Notes: generated from the letters alone by a model not told the origin. 19,072 bases of DNA from Dunaliella salina (GCA_002284615.2 MU069852.1:185128-204199), one strand, 5' to 3'. Counted from the stretch's first letter, positions 10,517 to 18,965 are shown. Program-made: numbers and translations.

Positions 10517-10790
10517 GTTTCTAACTTTTTTGGAGGCGTTCCCCCTCCATCATCCCATGGGAGTTGCATCCATGTCTCGTATGATTCCGTCATCATCCTG
10601 GCTGGTTCCAATGGTTCTTACCAGCCCCTGGCTTCTCTCGCGTCCATTCTTTCCGGCAAAGGAAGCAGCAGCTCGACTGCCCTGCTTGACTCCATTGTCC
10701 CTCATCCTCGACAAGTTGTGTCTTGCATAATGGACAGTGTGTATCAGCTTGTTCCCCACTTCCAGAAGCTTACCACATTGATTGTAGCAG
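10517..10790 (+). CDS. candidate internal exon, unrecognised protein
   Basis: Between the acceptor CTGCTGCAG and the consensus donor GTGAGC lie 91 uninterrupted codons plus one base. The translation begins VSNFFGGVPPPSSHGS, continues with SYDSVIILAGSNGSYQPLAS, has a Ser/Gly/Lys-rich stretch, and ends QLVPHFQKLTTLIVA. Balanced composition and hydrophobic/polar alternation look like a folded, partly helical protein. I do not recognise the family. Other frames here are also partly open, so the case rests on the two strong splice sites and protein-like composition. The donor would place the large element that follows in an intron of this gene. Confidence 0.48.
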
Positions 10791-10907
10791 GTGAGCTGCG
10801 GGGATGGTGCACCTCAACTTGTTGTGCTGCTCACATGGCTTGCATTCCTCTGCTTTGAGACACTGCCTTACTTACACAGGGACTGATAACTCACACACAG
10901 ACAGGAT

Positions 10908-11600
10908 ATGCTTGAAAACGATTCCTTTGAAGTACTTGATTTTAGACGCCAGGCTTTTGCTCTCTCTTCCAGCCTTGAGGACATCTCAGTAAGACACCGC
11001 ACAGTCAGTCTCAACCTCCTAACTAAGCAGATAGAAAACCTAAATACTTTATCTGAAACCTACCTCACCAAACGAAAAGGAACAAATTTGCACATTAAAC
11101 GTCAGCTCAACTGTAACATGCGCGCTCGCCAGCTCACTAGCATCCATTCCAGCAAGCTCCATCTTATGAAAAATGGCACTAGTATGTTCAATGAGAAGGT
11201 AGAGCACATTTGTGAAGCCCTTGCCTTGCACAAGCCACCTCCACACAATCTCCCTACTCTCATCACCTGCATCATGCAACCTCTGCTGAATACGGGAATC
11301 AGTGGGCTACATGAGCTTACATCTCCACGCAAAACTCACATCATCTCAGTTTCCAAACTTCAGGCTAAACACCCCAAGGCGAACAACAAATGTAAAATTG
11401 CGCTTAACAGGCTGGCAGCTCTTGTCAACCTTGCCCCACAAGAAGAACTAAACACGTCCTCTGTCCAAAAGATCATTGCCTACATAAATACTGAAGCAAA
11501 CACCCTCCCAGATTACCGTCGTATCAACATCACACGTATGAGCGGCCTTACCAACACAAGCACGGGTGGGGAGCATCCCCCCCACACCCAGGTTTTCTGA
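10908..11600 (+). CDS. element ORF1, uncharacterised 230-codon protein or first exon
   Basis: Opens after an in-frame stop at 10887, with Met at 10908. The product is basic, rich in Leu, Asn, Thr, Ser and Lys, and largely helical in appearance (LLTKQIENLNTLSETYLTKR, KLQAKHPKANNKCKIALNRL, AALVNLAPQEELNTSS). No zinc finger or catalytic motif is visible, so a nucleic-acid-binding accessory role is only a guess. Its Thr/Asn/His-rich style and C-rich, G-poor codon use match the downstream polyprotein, which argues they belong together. The true end may be a splice donor near 11565 (ACGG|GTGGGG, phase 1). That phase fits the acceptor at 12235, giving one long spliced protein. Confidence 0.5.
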   Translation: MLENDSFEVLDFRRQAFALSSSLEDISVRHRTVSLNLLTKQIENLNTLSETYLTKRKGTNLHIKRQLNCNMRARQLTSIHSSKLHLMKNGTSMFNEKVEHICEALALHKPPPHNLPTLITCIMQPLLNTGISGLHELTSPRKTHIISVSKLQAKHPKANNKCKIALNRLAALVNLAPQEELNTSSVQKIIAYINTEANTLPDYRRINITRMSGLTNTSTGGEHPPHTQVF

Positions 11601-12235
11601 CCAACAAGCCCCCAACCCAACTTTATCTCCCCGGGGGGGGACTTGTGAGGCACCTCCACGCGGTGTCCCCTGGAAACGCCATCGTGTGGCTGATGTGGCA
11701 CACGCCCGGACATACTCAGGAGCGGCAAAGACCTCACACATTGGCAGCGGAGTAACAGCAGCTTCATGCTGAGGCCTCTGGAGCTGGCTCGCGGCGCAGG
11801 CTGGGCACACGCGCGAGTGCCAGGTGGAGGACATTGGCGCAGGAGAAGGGTCCCGGAGGTCGGCGCGGTGGAGAAGGTCCCTAGAGGTGGAGTGTCTCAG
11901 CTTGGGTCTGCATAACTGCATGCTCACCTCCTGTCGCCCTGGCTGGCCCCTTTGCAAGTGGGGGGCCCATGCTGAGATGTTGGATAGCTTGCTCTAAGGC
12001 TTAGGGGTGGGTCTGGAGCTTGCTGGACAGGGCCTGCCAACAGTCGTGTTTGTAGGTCCCATGGTGGTGGCCGACTTGCTGGAGTAGCCTTCTGTGCCAC
12101 CTCTTCCTCTTGGTCTGTATGGTGGGGCCCTGCCTTACAGGACGGGTGACCTTTCCTTATTGCACGCGGCCAAACTGGACTGCGTAGCCTTTTCTTTTCT
12201 TTTTCTTTTCTTTTCTTTCCCCCCCACTCAAGCAG
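11566..12235 (+). other. probable intron of the element gene
   Basis: The stretch is GC-rich, unlike its coding flanks. It ends in a long pyrimidine tract (12188-12227, TTTTCTTTTC repeats then a C run) and the acceptor CTCAAGCAG at 12227-12235. Protein-like sequence resumes exactly after the AG. The donor is less certain: GTGGGG at 11566 is phase-compatible, and others are possible. Alternatively the region could be an internal promoter or leader between two ORFs. The open frames inside are probably chance. Confidence 0.45.
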
Positions 12236-12846
12236 TGCCACCGCCACAGCCTCGCTCCACATCTTACTACACCCATGAACACACCGGACGCCGCCTCAGA
12301 CGTACAGCCAATCATCCTACACCCATCAGTTGTCCTGAATCGCAACGAGTTGTTAACGTCATGGAAGTACAATCACTGGAGGAGCCACTCAGCAAAAGAA
12401 ATCACTCCTATTCTACACTAAGCATCACTCCCACACAAGCACTTCACCCCTCTGAATACGCACCCACTGCAAGCCTGGATACTCTGGCTCCTGCTGAACA
12501 AGGTACTACTGCAGAAGGGCCCCCAAGCAAACGCACACGGTCAGCATTGAGAAATTCCCCCTCTTCCACATCCCAACTCAGCCAAGCTAGCCCAAATGGT
12601 AGATGCGCACATGCTTGTCTGAGCACTGCTCACAATATCACTACACAACTTAACTCCCCTGGCACAAACCACCAACAGCAGACAGATGACTGTCTCGACC
12701 CTCAAACACAAACTCATACTCTGCTCAACCTGAATACCCAAACAAACAGACCCAGGAAGAAGAGGCAATCATTGCTCCACACAGACAGAGAGATCATTTC
12801 CCCAACCATCCACTCTCTAAGCTCGCTCTCCCAAGCTTGGCCTTAA
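12236..12846 (+). pseudogene. element polyprotein, N-terminal low-complexity segment, ends at in-frame TAA
   Basis: Read in the same frame as the PHD and RNase H segments. About 200 residues rich in Ser, Thr, Pro, Gln, Asn and His, with basic clusters (GRRLRRT, SKRTRSALR, RPRKKRQSLL) that could be nuclear-localisation-like. It is predicted to be disordered and has no enzymatic motif. The frame is open further upstream to 12094, but that part encodes the pyrimidine tract as Phe/Leu and is better read as intron. TAA at 12844-12846 stops the frame after SLSQAWP. Translation then continues with equally protein-like sequence, so the stop is probably a mutation in this copy. Confidence 0.6.
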
Positions 12847-14475
12847 GGCCCCAAAGTCTGGAACTATAGGAAAAACACAGCTGAAAAACTTGCTAAAGAG
12901 ACAACTGCTAGCCATGCTATCAGTTCTATCTTCTACCATGATTTAGATATTACTTACATAGATGATTGGAGAATTTTTGCGGAGAACAAGAGAGAACAAT
13001 CAAGCTCCCAAGTCCACCTCCAAGTGCAATACCACACCCATTACGCACCTATGATCATTGAAAAATGGGCCCTGCCACTATTCAAACAAGCTAACCTTGT
13101 GCCTCAAGATGTCTCATCTGCTGCTTGCACTGATGTTGAGTGTGCCTGCTGCCAAATATGCAACTACTACAAAAGTTATGAAACCGGAACCTTGGAGGAT
13201 CCATTTCCTGATATGTATATTTGTGATGTGTGCCACCGGACGTACCATTGGGAATGCATGAAGGAACTTGGATGCTACTCGGATGAACAAAGACAAGATA
13301 TTGCAACAGCTTACACATGGGCACGTCCCGCTTGTGCAAGCCTAAATGATGCCCCAAAAATTGAAAGAGAGCGGCAGACCAAACAAGAACTCATGAGGGT
13401 CACATGGAAGCCCTCCTGGGAATCAGAAGATCTACAAGAGACATGGCCCAAATTTAAAGAGTGCTTGCTTAAGTTCGAAGCACAACAGAGCGAGCCCAAC
13501 CTCTCAACACCCACAGCAGGTTCTACCCTCTCAAATCTTGAAAGACAGGGCTTTGAAAAACCTAATGAAACCAATGTATGGCAGCAGAAAATGGACACAG
13601 AATTACGCAGCAAAATCACATTTGATACAAACCCCACTAATCCACAAGCAGACATAAAACCTACAGGCTCATGCGAATACTGGCTGCGCGAGGTTGATCT
13701 CGTGAAGTACACGGATCAGCAATCCCCTTATTTAGCATCATCTGACACAGGATCCCATAGCCATTCCCCTCCTACTCCCTCCCCCCTCATTCTCCCAGAA
13801 ATATACACGGCGCACATGGCTTGCATTTACAATACACAAGGCAAGTGTCTCGGTATGATATCCCCGAACCGCTTCCAAATCCTCTACAGGGATTTTCATG
13901 GGGCCAAGCTTGCTGGCATGCACGAGAAGACAACACCAGCTCCTGGCAGCTTTGCTACTGTGCTGCAAGGGCTCATTTGCCGCAAATCCATGCTTGAAAG
14001 AAAGTACTCTAGCAAGAAGATCAAAGACTCTTTTTCACGAGCCCTTCCAACTCACATCTATACTGCCCTCCAAGAATGGGCTTTAGTAACCCAAGAAAAA
14101 ATTGCCTCCCCACCAGACCACAACCCACAATACCAGAATTATTGGAGTGCGCACTCCCGAGACACTCTTTTTGGTGCCATGCATAATGCCTTCTCATCCG
14201 AATTCTCAGGCATCTCAGTCTGCCATCCCATTTATGGTGAGGGAATCATGACCCAAGCTTTGCAACATGCCATTTACTCTGCCATTCTCAACACAGAAGC
14301 TACTGCTACATTCATGTTCCTTCCGGCTTGGAATAAGGACATGATAACCAACCCCTACTCCAAACTTGTCACTGCCTACCCCCACCTCTGTTATGACCTC
14401 GGCATCATACCTCGCAAAAAACTTGGTTACAGTGCCCCTCAATCCTGCCCTAACCAAGAGATACCTCTACCTTAG
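12847..14475 (+). pseudogene. element polyprotein, PHD finger and methyltransferase-like segment, between two in-frame stops
   Basis: In-frame continuation after TAA, up to TAG at 14473. Numbered from GTG 13024, a PHD-type zinc finger spans about residues 40-104: C43-x2-C46, then C67-DV-C70, H75, C78, and W99-A-R101-P-A-C104. The expected ligand at 101 is Cys and here it is Arg (CGT, one transition from TGT). PHD fingers read histone H3 tails, so chromatin-directed integration is a reasonable inference. After a Ser/Pro linker, residues 375-475 contain FGAMHNAFSSEFSG, HPIYGEGIM and FMFLPAWNKD. This resembles the end of PCIF1-like adenine methyltransferases, where NPPF is followed by a helix and a ..F(I/V)P.W strand. 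Here NPPF is HPIY. The methyltransferase reading is tentative, the PHD reading firm. Confidence 0.65.
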
Positions 14476-16434
14476 CATACCTGGGACTCTTGTATCTTCG
14501 CTGTTTGGAACACTGCAGCTCGAGTTCATCTCAACAACCATAACAAATACTGGCTACAAGGCCTGAAAGGAGATTTGAAAGAAGCCACACAGTGGAAGCT
14601 GGTGAATGTCAGCAGCCACCTAGTCCTAAATTCCATGCATGCTCACATGCCAGGTTTCAATAAACTGGAACGCCTCCCATTGGACAAACAACACGCCTCC
14701 AAACACCCTAAAAATCCACACATGATCGTTCAAGAAACAGACTTGGTGCCCAGCCAATCCAGTGCTATTCTAACTCTCAAAGTTGTTGATTGGAGAACAT
14801 GGGCATACACAGATGGCAGCTGCCTTGTCCATAACGGTAAGCAAGAAATTGGAGCAGGCGTCTACTGCCCGTCCACTGACAGCAAGAACTTTGTAGAACC
14901 TAACGGTGCTGGGATTACTAAAACCATCACTAGAGCTGAATTGGCAGCAATTGCTGCAGCTATCATTACCAAACATGCAGACATTGCATCAGACAGCCTC
15001 ACCTCTCTTGAACAAACATGCAAACAAATTCTTTACCCTGAGACACACATGAGGCATATCCAAGGAGACGTCCTTAAAATGATTTCAACTCTCATTAGAG
15101 ACTTCCATACCAAAATTCGAATTTACAAGGTGAAGTCCCTTGCTGGCATCGCTGGAAATGAATGTGCAGATACTATTGCAAAACATCAGACAAAGCAAGC
15201 CCAGAACTGCGTGGCAGACACCGAGATTCCTGGTGCAGGTCCTGGTGGAAATCCATTTACAAACATTTTTTGGTTAGCCAAGGAAGAAAGAGTGCATGCT
15301 GCAGGCACATCTGCGGGTCCACCACCCGCCCACAAGCTCACCTATTTCCCCAATCTTCAAGATGCCCTCAAATCCCACATGCATTCTAAACACAAGCTTG
15401 GATATGCCAATGCCAAAACAGGCTACTACTCTTACTATAAAAACTTATTATCGCAAGTAGATAAAAAAATCAGCAATGCCTTCAGAAATATGCCCAACAT
15501 CTCTGTACCCATGAAGCGTACCATCCTGCAGTACCGTATAGGCACCCTTTACAACCAAAAACATGCAGTACGTTTCAAAAGGTCAACTGATCCATCTTGT
15601 CCCTGCCTGGGACAAGTCCCATCTTGTCCCAGCCTGGGACAAGGCTGCCATCATTTGGAAAGCGCACTACACATGCTCTCAGGCTGCCAAAACCATATCA
15701 TTTCCAACATGGAAACTGAACGCCATAACATTGCAGGCAGAATGATTACAAAAGCCCTCAGCAAACGCCCTGTAGGGGCAGGCCTGGTCTACACAGACAT
15801 AGGAAGCGATTTTAAGCTTGCTCAACACAACCTCCAACTCCCAACAAATGCCTCAAATAGAACTTTACCTGCTTACCTCTTCTCTCGTAACCTTCCAGAG
15901 AGGAAAAGACTCAACTCCAGTCGACCAGATCCTGTTTTGATCACCCCTTTTAATGCCAAACATACTTCTAACGGTGTTTCTCCTACCCATTCCCATCACG
16001 CTATGCGCAGCTCCTCACGGAGGACCACCAGAACTAGCCGCATGAGACAATTCCATGAACTTTATGCAAATGAACGCCATGTGCACCTAATAGAAATCAA
16101 GTTCTGTGAAGACACAAGGCCAGAGCATCAGTTGAACGCAGCAAAGCAGCAGCATGCAGACCTTTGTAAGCTTATCAACGCTAAAGCTGTTACAATTCAC
16201 CCTATTCTCCTGGGTGTAGGTGGAACTATCTACACTGAGCATACCCTGAAGCAATTCAAACAACTAGGATTGGATCATCAGTGTGCCACGAAGCTTGCTC
16301 AACAACTACATGCCCACTCTGTTCAACATGCCCACAAACTAGTCACCACACGCCGCGCTATTGAAAACAAGAATACTTTCCACAGCCAGGTTCTAGAGCC
16401 AGGTGCTTCTAGTAACCCTCCAGATCCACAATAG
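14476..16434 (+). pseudogene. element polyprotein, RNase H, CCHC knuckle and PD-(D/E)XK endonuclease
   Basis: In-frame continuation after TAG, ending at TAG 16432. Numbered from 14575: type-1 RNase H at residues 70-205, with acidic residues D80 (YTDGS), E122 (RAEL), D140 (ASDS) and D199 (NECAD) all present. The usual His before AGIAGNE is Leu189 (CTT, one base from CAT). RNase H removes RNA from RNA-DNA hybrids during retrotransposition. A zinc knuckle follows (C342/C344, C351, C358, H366, C371), then R383-H384-N385 as in R2-type elements. The C-terminal nuclease has R450-P451-D452 and E507-I-K509, with about 54 residues between PD and E instead of the short spacing of R2. The insert is Ser/Thr/Arg/His-rich. 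The final 100 residues are helical. This segment lacks RT. Confidence 0.78.
15592..15645 (+). repeat. 27-bp tandem duplication inside the zinc knuckle
   Basis: CCATCTTGTCCCTGCCTGGG plus ACAAG is repeated 27 bp later with one main change, duplicating nine codons (PSCPCLGQV / PSCPSLGQG). Each unit is also a hairpin, CTTGTCCC-tgcct-GGGACAAG. The duplication pushes the Cys pair away from the rest of the CCHC motif. Confidence 0.85.
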
Positions 16435-16471
16435 AATTCTCTTTTTCATACCTTGTGGTGGAGGGGCACAC

Positions 16472-16602
16472 GGCTCTTTTTGAGCCAATGTGTCTCCTCT
16501 TCCTTAATTGATGTAGGGAGAGTTTCTCTGCCTACGTAGTTTTTCTTTTTTCTTTATTTTTCTTTTCTTACTTGAATCACCCTTCTTGGTGCAGGGGGTG
16601 AT
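16472..16602 (+). promoter_or_regulatory. three consecutive hairpins in the element 3' UTR
   Basis: Starting about 40 nt after the final stop: GGCTC-TTTTT-GAGCC (16472-16486), GTAGGGAGAG-TTT-CTCTGCCTAC (16513-16535, one mismatch in ten), and ATCACCC-N13-GGGTGAT (16576-16602). A T-rich tract at 16539-16569 lies between the second and third. Non-LTR retroelements recognise structured 3' UTRs for target-primed reverse transcription, so this could be a template-recognition or RNA-processing region. Function is inferred only. Confidence 0.55.
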
Positions 16603-16650
16603 CTGGAATGGAGGCTCAAGGTTTTAAGATTGAGGTCGCGCTGCGGCTTA

Positions 16651-17209
16651 TAAGGCATTTGAGCCGGAAATGTGGCAACAATAATGAATGTATGGCATAA
16701 AGGCCAGAGATGTTGTAACGTGCACAGCAAAAAGGCATTACCGGGGATGTAACACAAGGCATTCGGAGGCCTTATATATTGATTTTTACAGATGAGAACC
16801 TACATTTTGTAACCAAGCTTGAGTATTTCGGGCGATGAACTTGTGTATGTAATAGCCCAAGTATGCTGGCAGCAATGAACAACAAGCGTACTTGCATGGA
16901 CAGACTGATAGACAAACAGATAGACGGGCAGACAGGAAGGAAGACAGGAGGGAAGGAAGGAAGGAGAATACTAGTGTTATCACTGATGAGTGGGTGATAC
17001 TACATTTGAAACCCAAATGCCTGTGGCAAGCCCTTTACTGTCCTAAGGTATCTCCATCTTGACTCAGGTAGGCACACACAGAGAAACATTGTTTGCTTTA
17101 GGTTGCATGCATACACTTTAAAGTGAAAGTAAAGTAAAGTAAGTTCGAGTTGAGGCTACCCAATAGCAAGAACATGCATCTCATGTTGTCTGCATGATGC
17201 AGGAAGCAT
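16651..17209. other. non-coding stretch with purine-rich microsatellites
   Basis: An irregular AGAC/GGAAGGAAGG purine tract lies at 16896-16969, and an (AAAGT)n run at about 17118-17142. No coding or RNA feature was seen. Confidence 0.55.
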
Positions 17210-17720
17210 GCAGGCCAAAAATTCGCCAAATATCCAGAGGGGGCTATCTGAGGCCTCACGGCAGCTCTTTTTATATAAAATGCATATATGCATGCTCCCC
17301 ACATATGTGCCCCCAACTGCCAGTGGTTCTTTTGAAATTTGATCTCCTCTGGTGGGTTTCTGCCAAGTTTTTACCACCAAACCTTTGGGTGATTTTTAAT
17401 AAGATGGAGTCCTTGTAACAAAAAAAATTACCATTGCAAAAAAGATGGAGTGGAAAGACCCAGTGATTGGGGTTCTATGGCGAATTTCAGCTAACTTTCC
17501 CATAGAAAACACCGAGTTAGGGTTTACTTGCCCCTGCGAGCTTCAGCCCTATTGGACGAAGCACAGGGCGACTTACACAAATCTGAGCATTTGCTCAGGT
17601 AGCTTGTAACGCCAGCAACATTTCAGAGCTGAAATCGTCCCAATCAGATGAGGTGGCCGTGAGTGGGCACACTTGAAATGCAAAAAAGGAGCATGTTTGC
17701 GCACATGATCAGACAGCCCA
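17210..17720 (+). repeat. dispersed repeat family, copy 2
   Basis: Second copy of the family at 2430-2965, in the same orientation. The identical 23-bp block is at 17234-17256. The terminal block CCCAATCAGATGA, GGGCACACTT and GGAGCATG lies at 17639-17696. It carries insertions relative to copy 1 (for example around 17490-17630) and lacks the GATT expansion. Confidence 0.65.
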
Positions 17721-17867
17721 CTCTGTCAATTTTCTTTGTCCATGAAGTTTCATGAGCTCCCTCATGAGAGTTTTTTTTTCTGGCGCCAGCAGAGCTTAAT
17801 TTTGGCTTCGTTTCCATGCTTCGAAAGTTGAATAAGACACTTGGGATGACTCTATTCCCCTGACATG

Positions 17868-18144
17868 TGATTTTTGTAAAGATACTAGACCAGAGCATCA
17901 GTCGGTTGAGGCAAAGCAGCAGCATGCAGACCTTTGTAAACTTATTGATGCTAAAGCTTTCACAACTCACCCTATTCTCCTGGGTGTTGGTGGAAATATT
18001 CATACTAACATACCCTGAAGCAAACCAAACAACTAGGATTGGATGACCAACGTTCCACTAAGCTTGCTAAACAACTTCATGCTCATTCTGTTTAATTTGC
18101 CCACAAGCTTGTAACCGCACGTTGTGCAATCAACAACAAGCACT
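17868..18144 (+). pseudogene. degenerate fragment of the same endonuclease family
   Basis: Closely matches 16102-16377 of the element: shared runs include CCAGAGCATCAG, GCAAAGCAGCAGCATGCAGA and CACCCTATTCTCCTGGGTGT. It encodes DTRPEHQ..AKQQHADLCKL, then ILLGVGG. A one-base deletion after GGAAATATTCATACT breaks the frame, and TAA occurs where the main copy has CAA (HSV-stop). It begins just after the position of the E-x-K catalytic motif, so only the tail of the domain is present. The start of similarity is approximate. Confidence 0.85.
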
Positions 18145-18158
18145 GTGAAAAAGCCTGT

Positions 18159-18599
18159 GCGTCCTATGCCTGGACGCATGCGTCCAAGGTTGGACGCACG
18201 TAAAAACGAAATTAAAACCACTGATTTAGCGACCCCTCTTCTCAAATACGGGTACAGCAAACCATCAGGAATCTGCAGGTACTCTGAGATCGGCGATTCA
18301 CCGAATTTGTGGGTAGATCCAGGGAGTGCGCGTCCACCATCACGCGTCCAGGATTTGGACGCGTACGTCCAAATCGTGGACGCACTATCCCTCGCATCAC
18401 AGACGCCCTTGGTGCCCCTAGAACAAAGTTATATGGCGGCATTCTTAGCTGAGACTGCACAGGACCCACCAACCTTCTCAATGCTTTCAATCATGACTAA
18501 TATCTTATTTCTTTCTTTCAAGAGTGCGTCCCGAATAGGCACGTCCAGGACTGGACGCATGCGTCCAGTTCACACTGCGCACATGGACGTGTGCGTCCA
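18159..18599. repeat. cluster of GCGTCCA / TGGACGC palindromic motifs
   Basis: Twelve exact GCGTCC or GGACGC hexamers (starting 18159, 18172, 18180, 18192, 18330, 18344, 18357, 18378, 18526, 18553, 18561, 18593) plus three ACGTCC/GGACGT variants fall into three groups. Several pair into palindromes: TGGACGCATGCGTCCA at 18171-18186, CTGGACGCATGCGTCCAG at 18551-18568, and TTTGGACGCGTACGTCCAAA at 18354-18373. The intervals between groups lack the motif. An open frame across it (18124-18627) is explained by the absence of stops in the motif and is not called as a gene. Confidence 0.85.
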
Positions 18600-18623
18600 A
18601 GCTTTCAGACGCAGTAGGATCGT

Positions 18624-18782
18624 ATGAATGTTTACCTCCAGTTTCCAGCTGGAGAGTTCTCCAAAAGTGTTGCCGCGCAGCTTGGCAGAGGAAAGTTTGT
18701 ACAATATTATGAACATAATAAGAAAGTCTTGATTCCAACCCGAGATCGCAGGAGCAAACCCGGAACGTTCAAAGAACGCTAA
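18624..18782 (+). CDS. possible small terminal exon or ORF, unrecognised
   Basis: From ATG 18624 a 52-codon frame (begins MNVYLQFPAGEFSKSVAAQL, ends RSKPGTFKER) runs to TAA at 18780. Preceding AGs (GCAGTAG, CCTCCAG) could be acceptors, making it a last exon. The C-terminus is strongly basic. Other frames are also open here, so evidence is weak and no family is recognised. Confidence 0.2.
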   Translation: MNVYLQFPAGEFSKSVAAQLGRGKFVQYYEHNKKVLIPTRDRRSKPGTFKER

Positions 18783-18827
18783 ACTTCACTACCCGGAAAA
18801 ACAAATTCTGATCGAAATTTATATATG

Positions 18828-18965
18828 ATTAATAATTCTTTGCTTGAACCAACAATACGGAAAGACTTGCAGCCTTGCTTTTTGTTGTGTGAACGAATTA
18901 ATAATTCTTTGCTTGAACCAACAATATGGAAAGACTTGCAGCCTTGCTTTTTGTTGTGTGAACGA
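18828..18965. repeat. perfect-but-one 69-bp tandem duplication
   Basis: Units 18828-18896 and 18897-18965 (begin ATTAATAATTCTTTGCTTGA, end TGTTGTGTGAACGA) differ at one base, C18858 against T18927. The near identity shows a recent duplication or an assembly artefact. Confidence 0.95.

Larger units (their letters stand above)
10800..16650 (+). mobile_element. decayed retroelement-like unit without RT (PHD / RNase H / R2-type endonuclease)
   Basis: A coherent + strand unit made of ORF1 (10908-11600), a probable intron, one continuous frame from 12236 to 16434 with two in-frame stops, and a structured 3' flank. RNase H, a CCHC knuckle with RHN, and a PD-(D/E)XK nuclease in this order are hallmarks of non-LTR retroelement C-termini. 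A second degraded copy of the nuclease end at 17868-18144 shows the family is repeated. No LTRs, inverted ends or target duplications were identified, so the outer borders are approximate. No RT motifs were found anywhere in the unit. Confidence 0.7.

Noticed and set aside
12940..12975. YIDDW as a reverse transcriptase YxDD box
   Set aside because: The sequence ITYIDDWRIF resembles RT motif C, but the preceding 200 residues are low-complexity without fingers, palm or motif A, and a PHD finger follows directly.
18124..18627. 167-codon ORF over the GCGTCCA cluster
   Set aside because: Starts in the endonuclease relic and is open because the palindromic motif lacks stops. No domain is visible.
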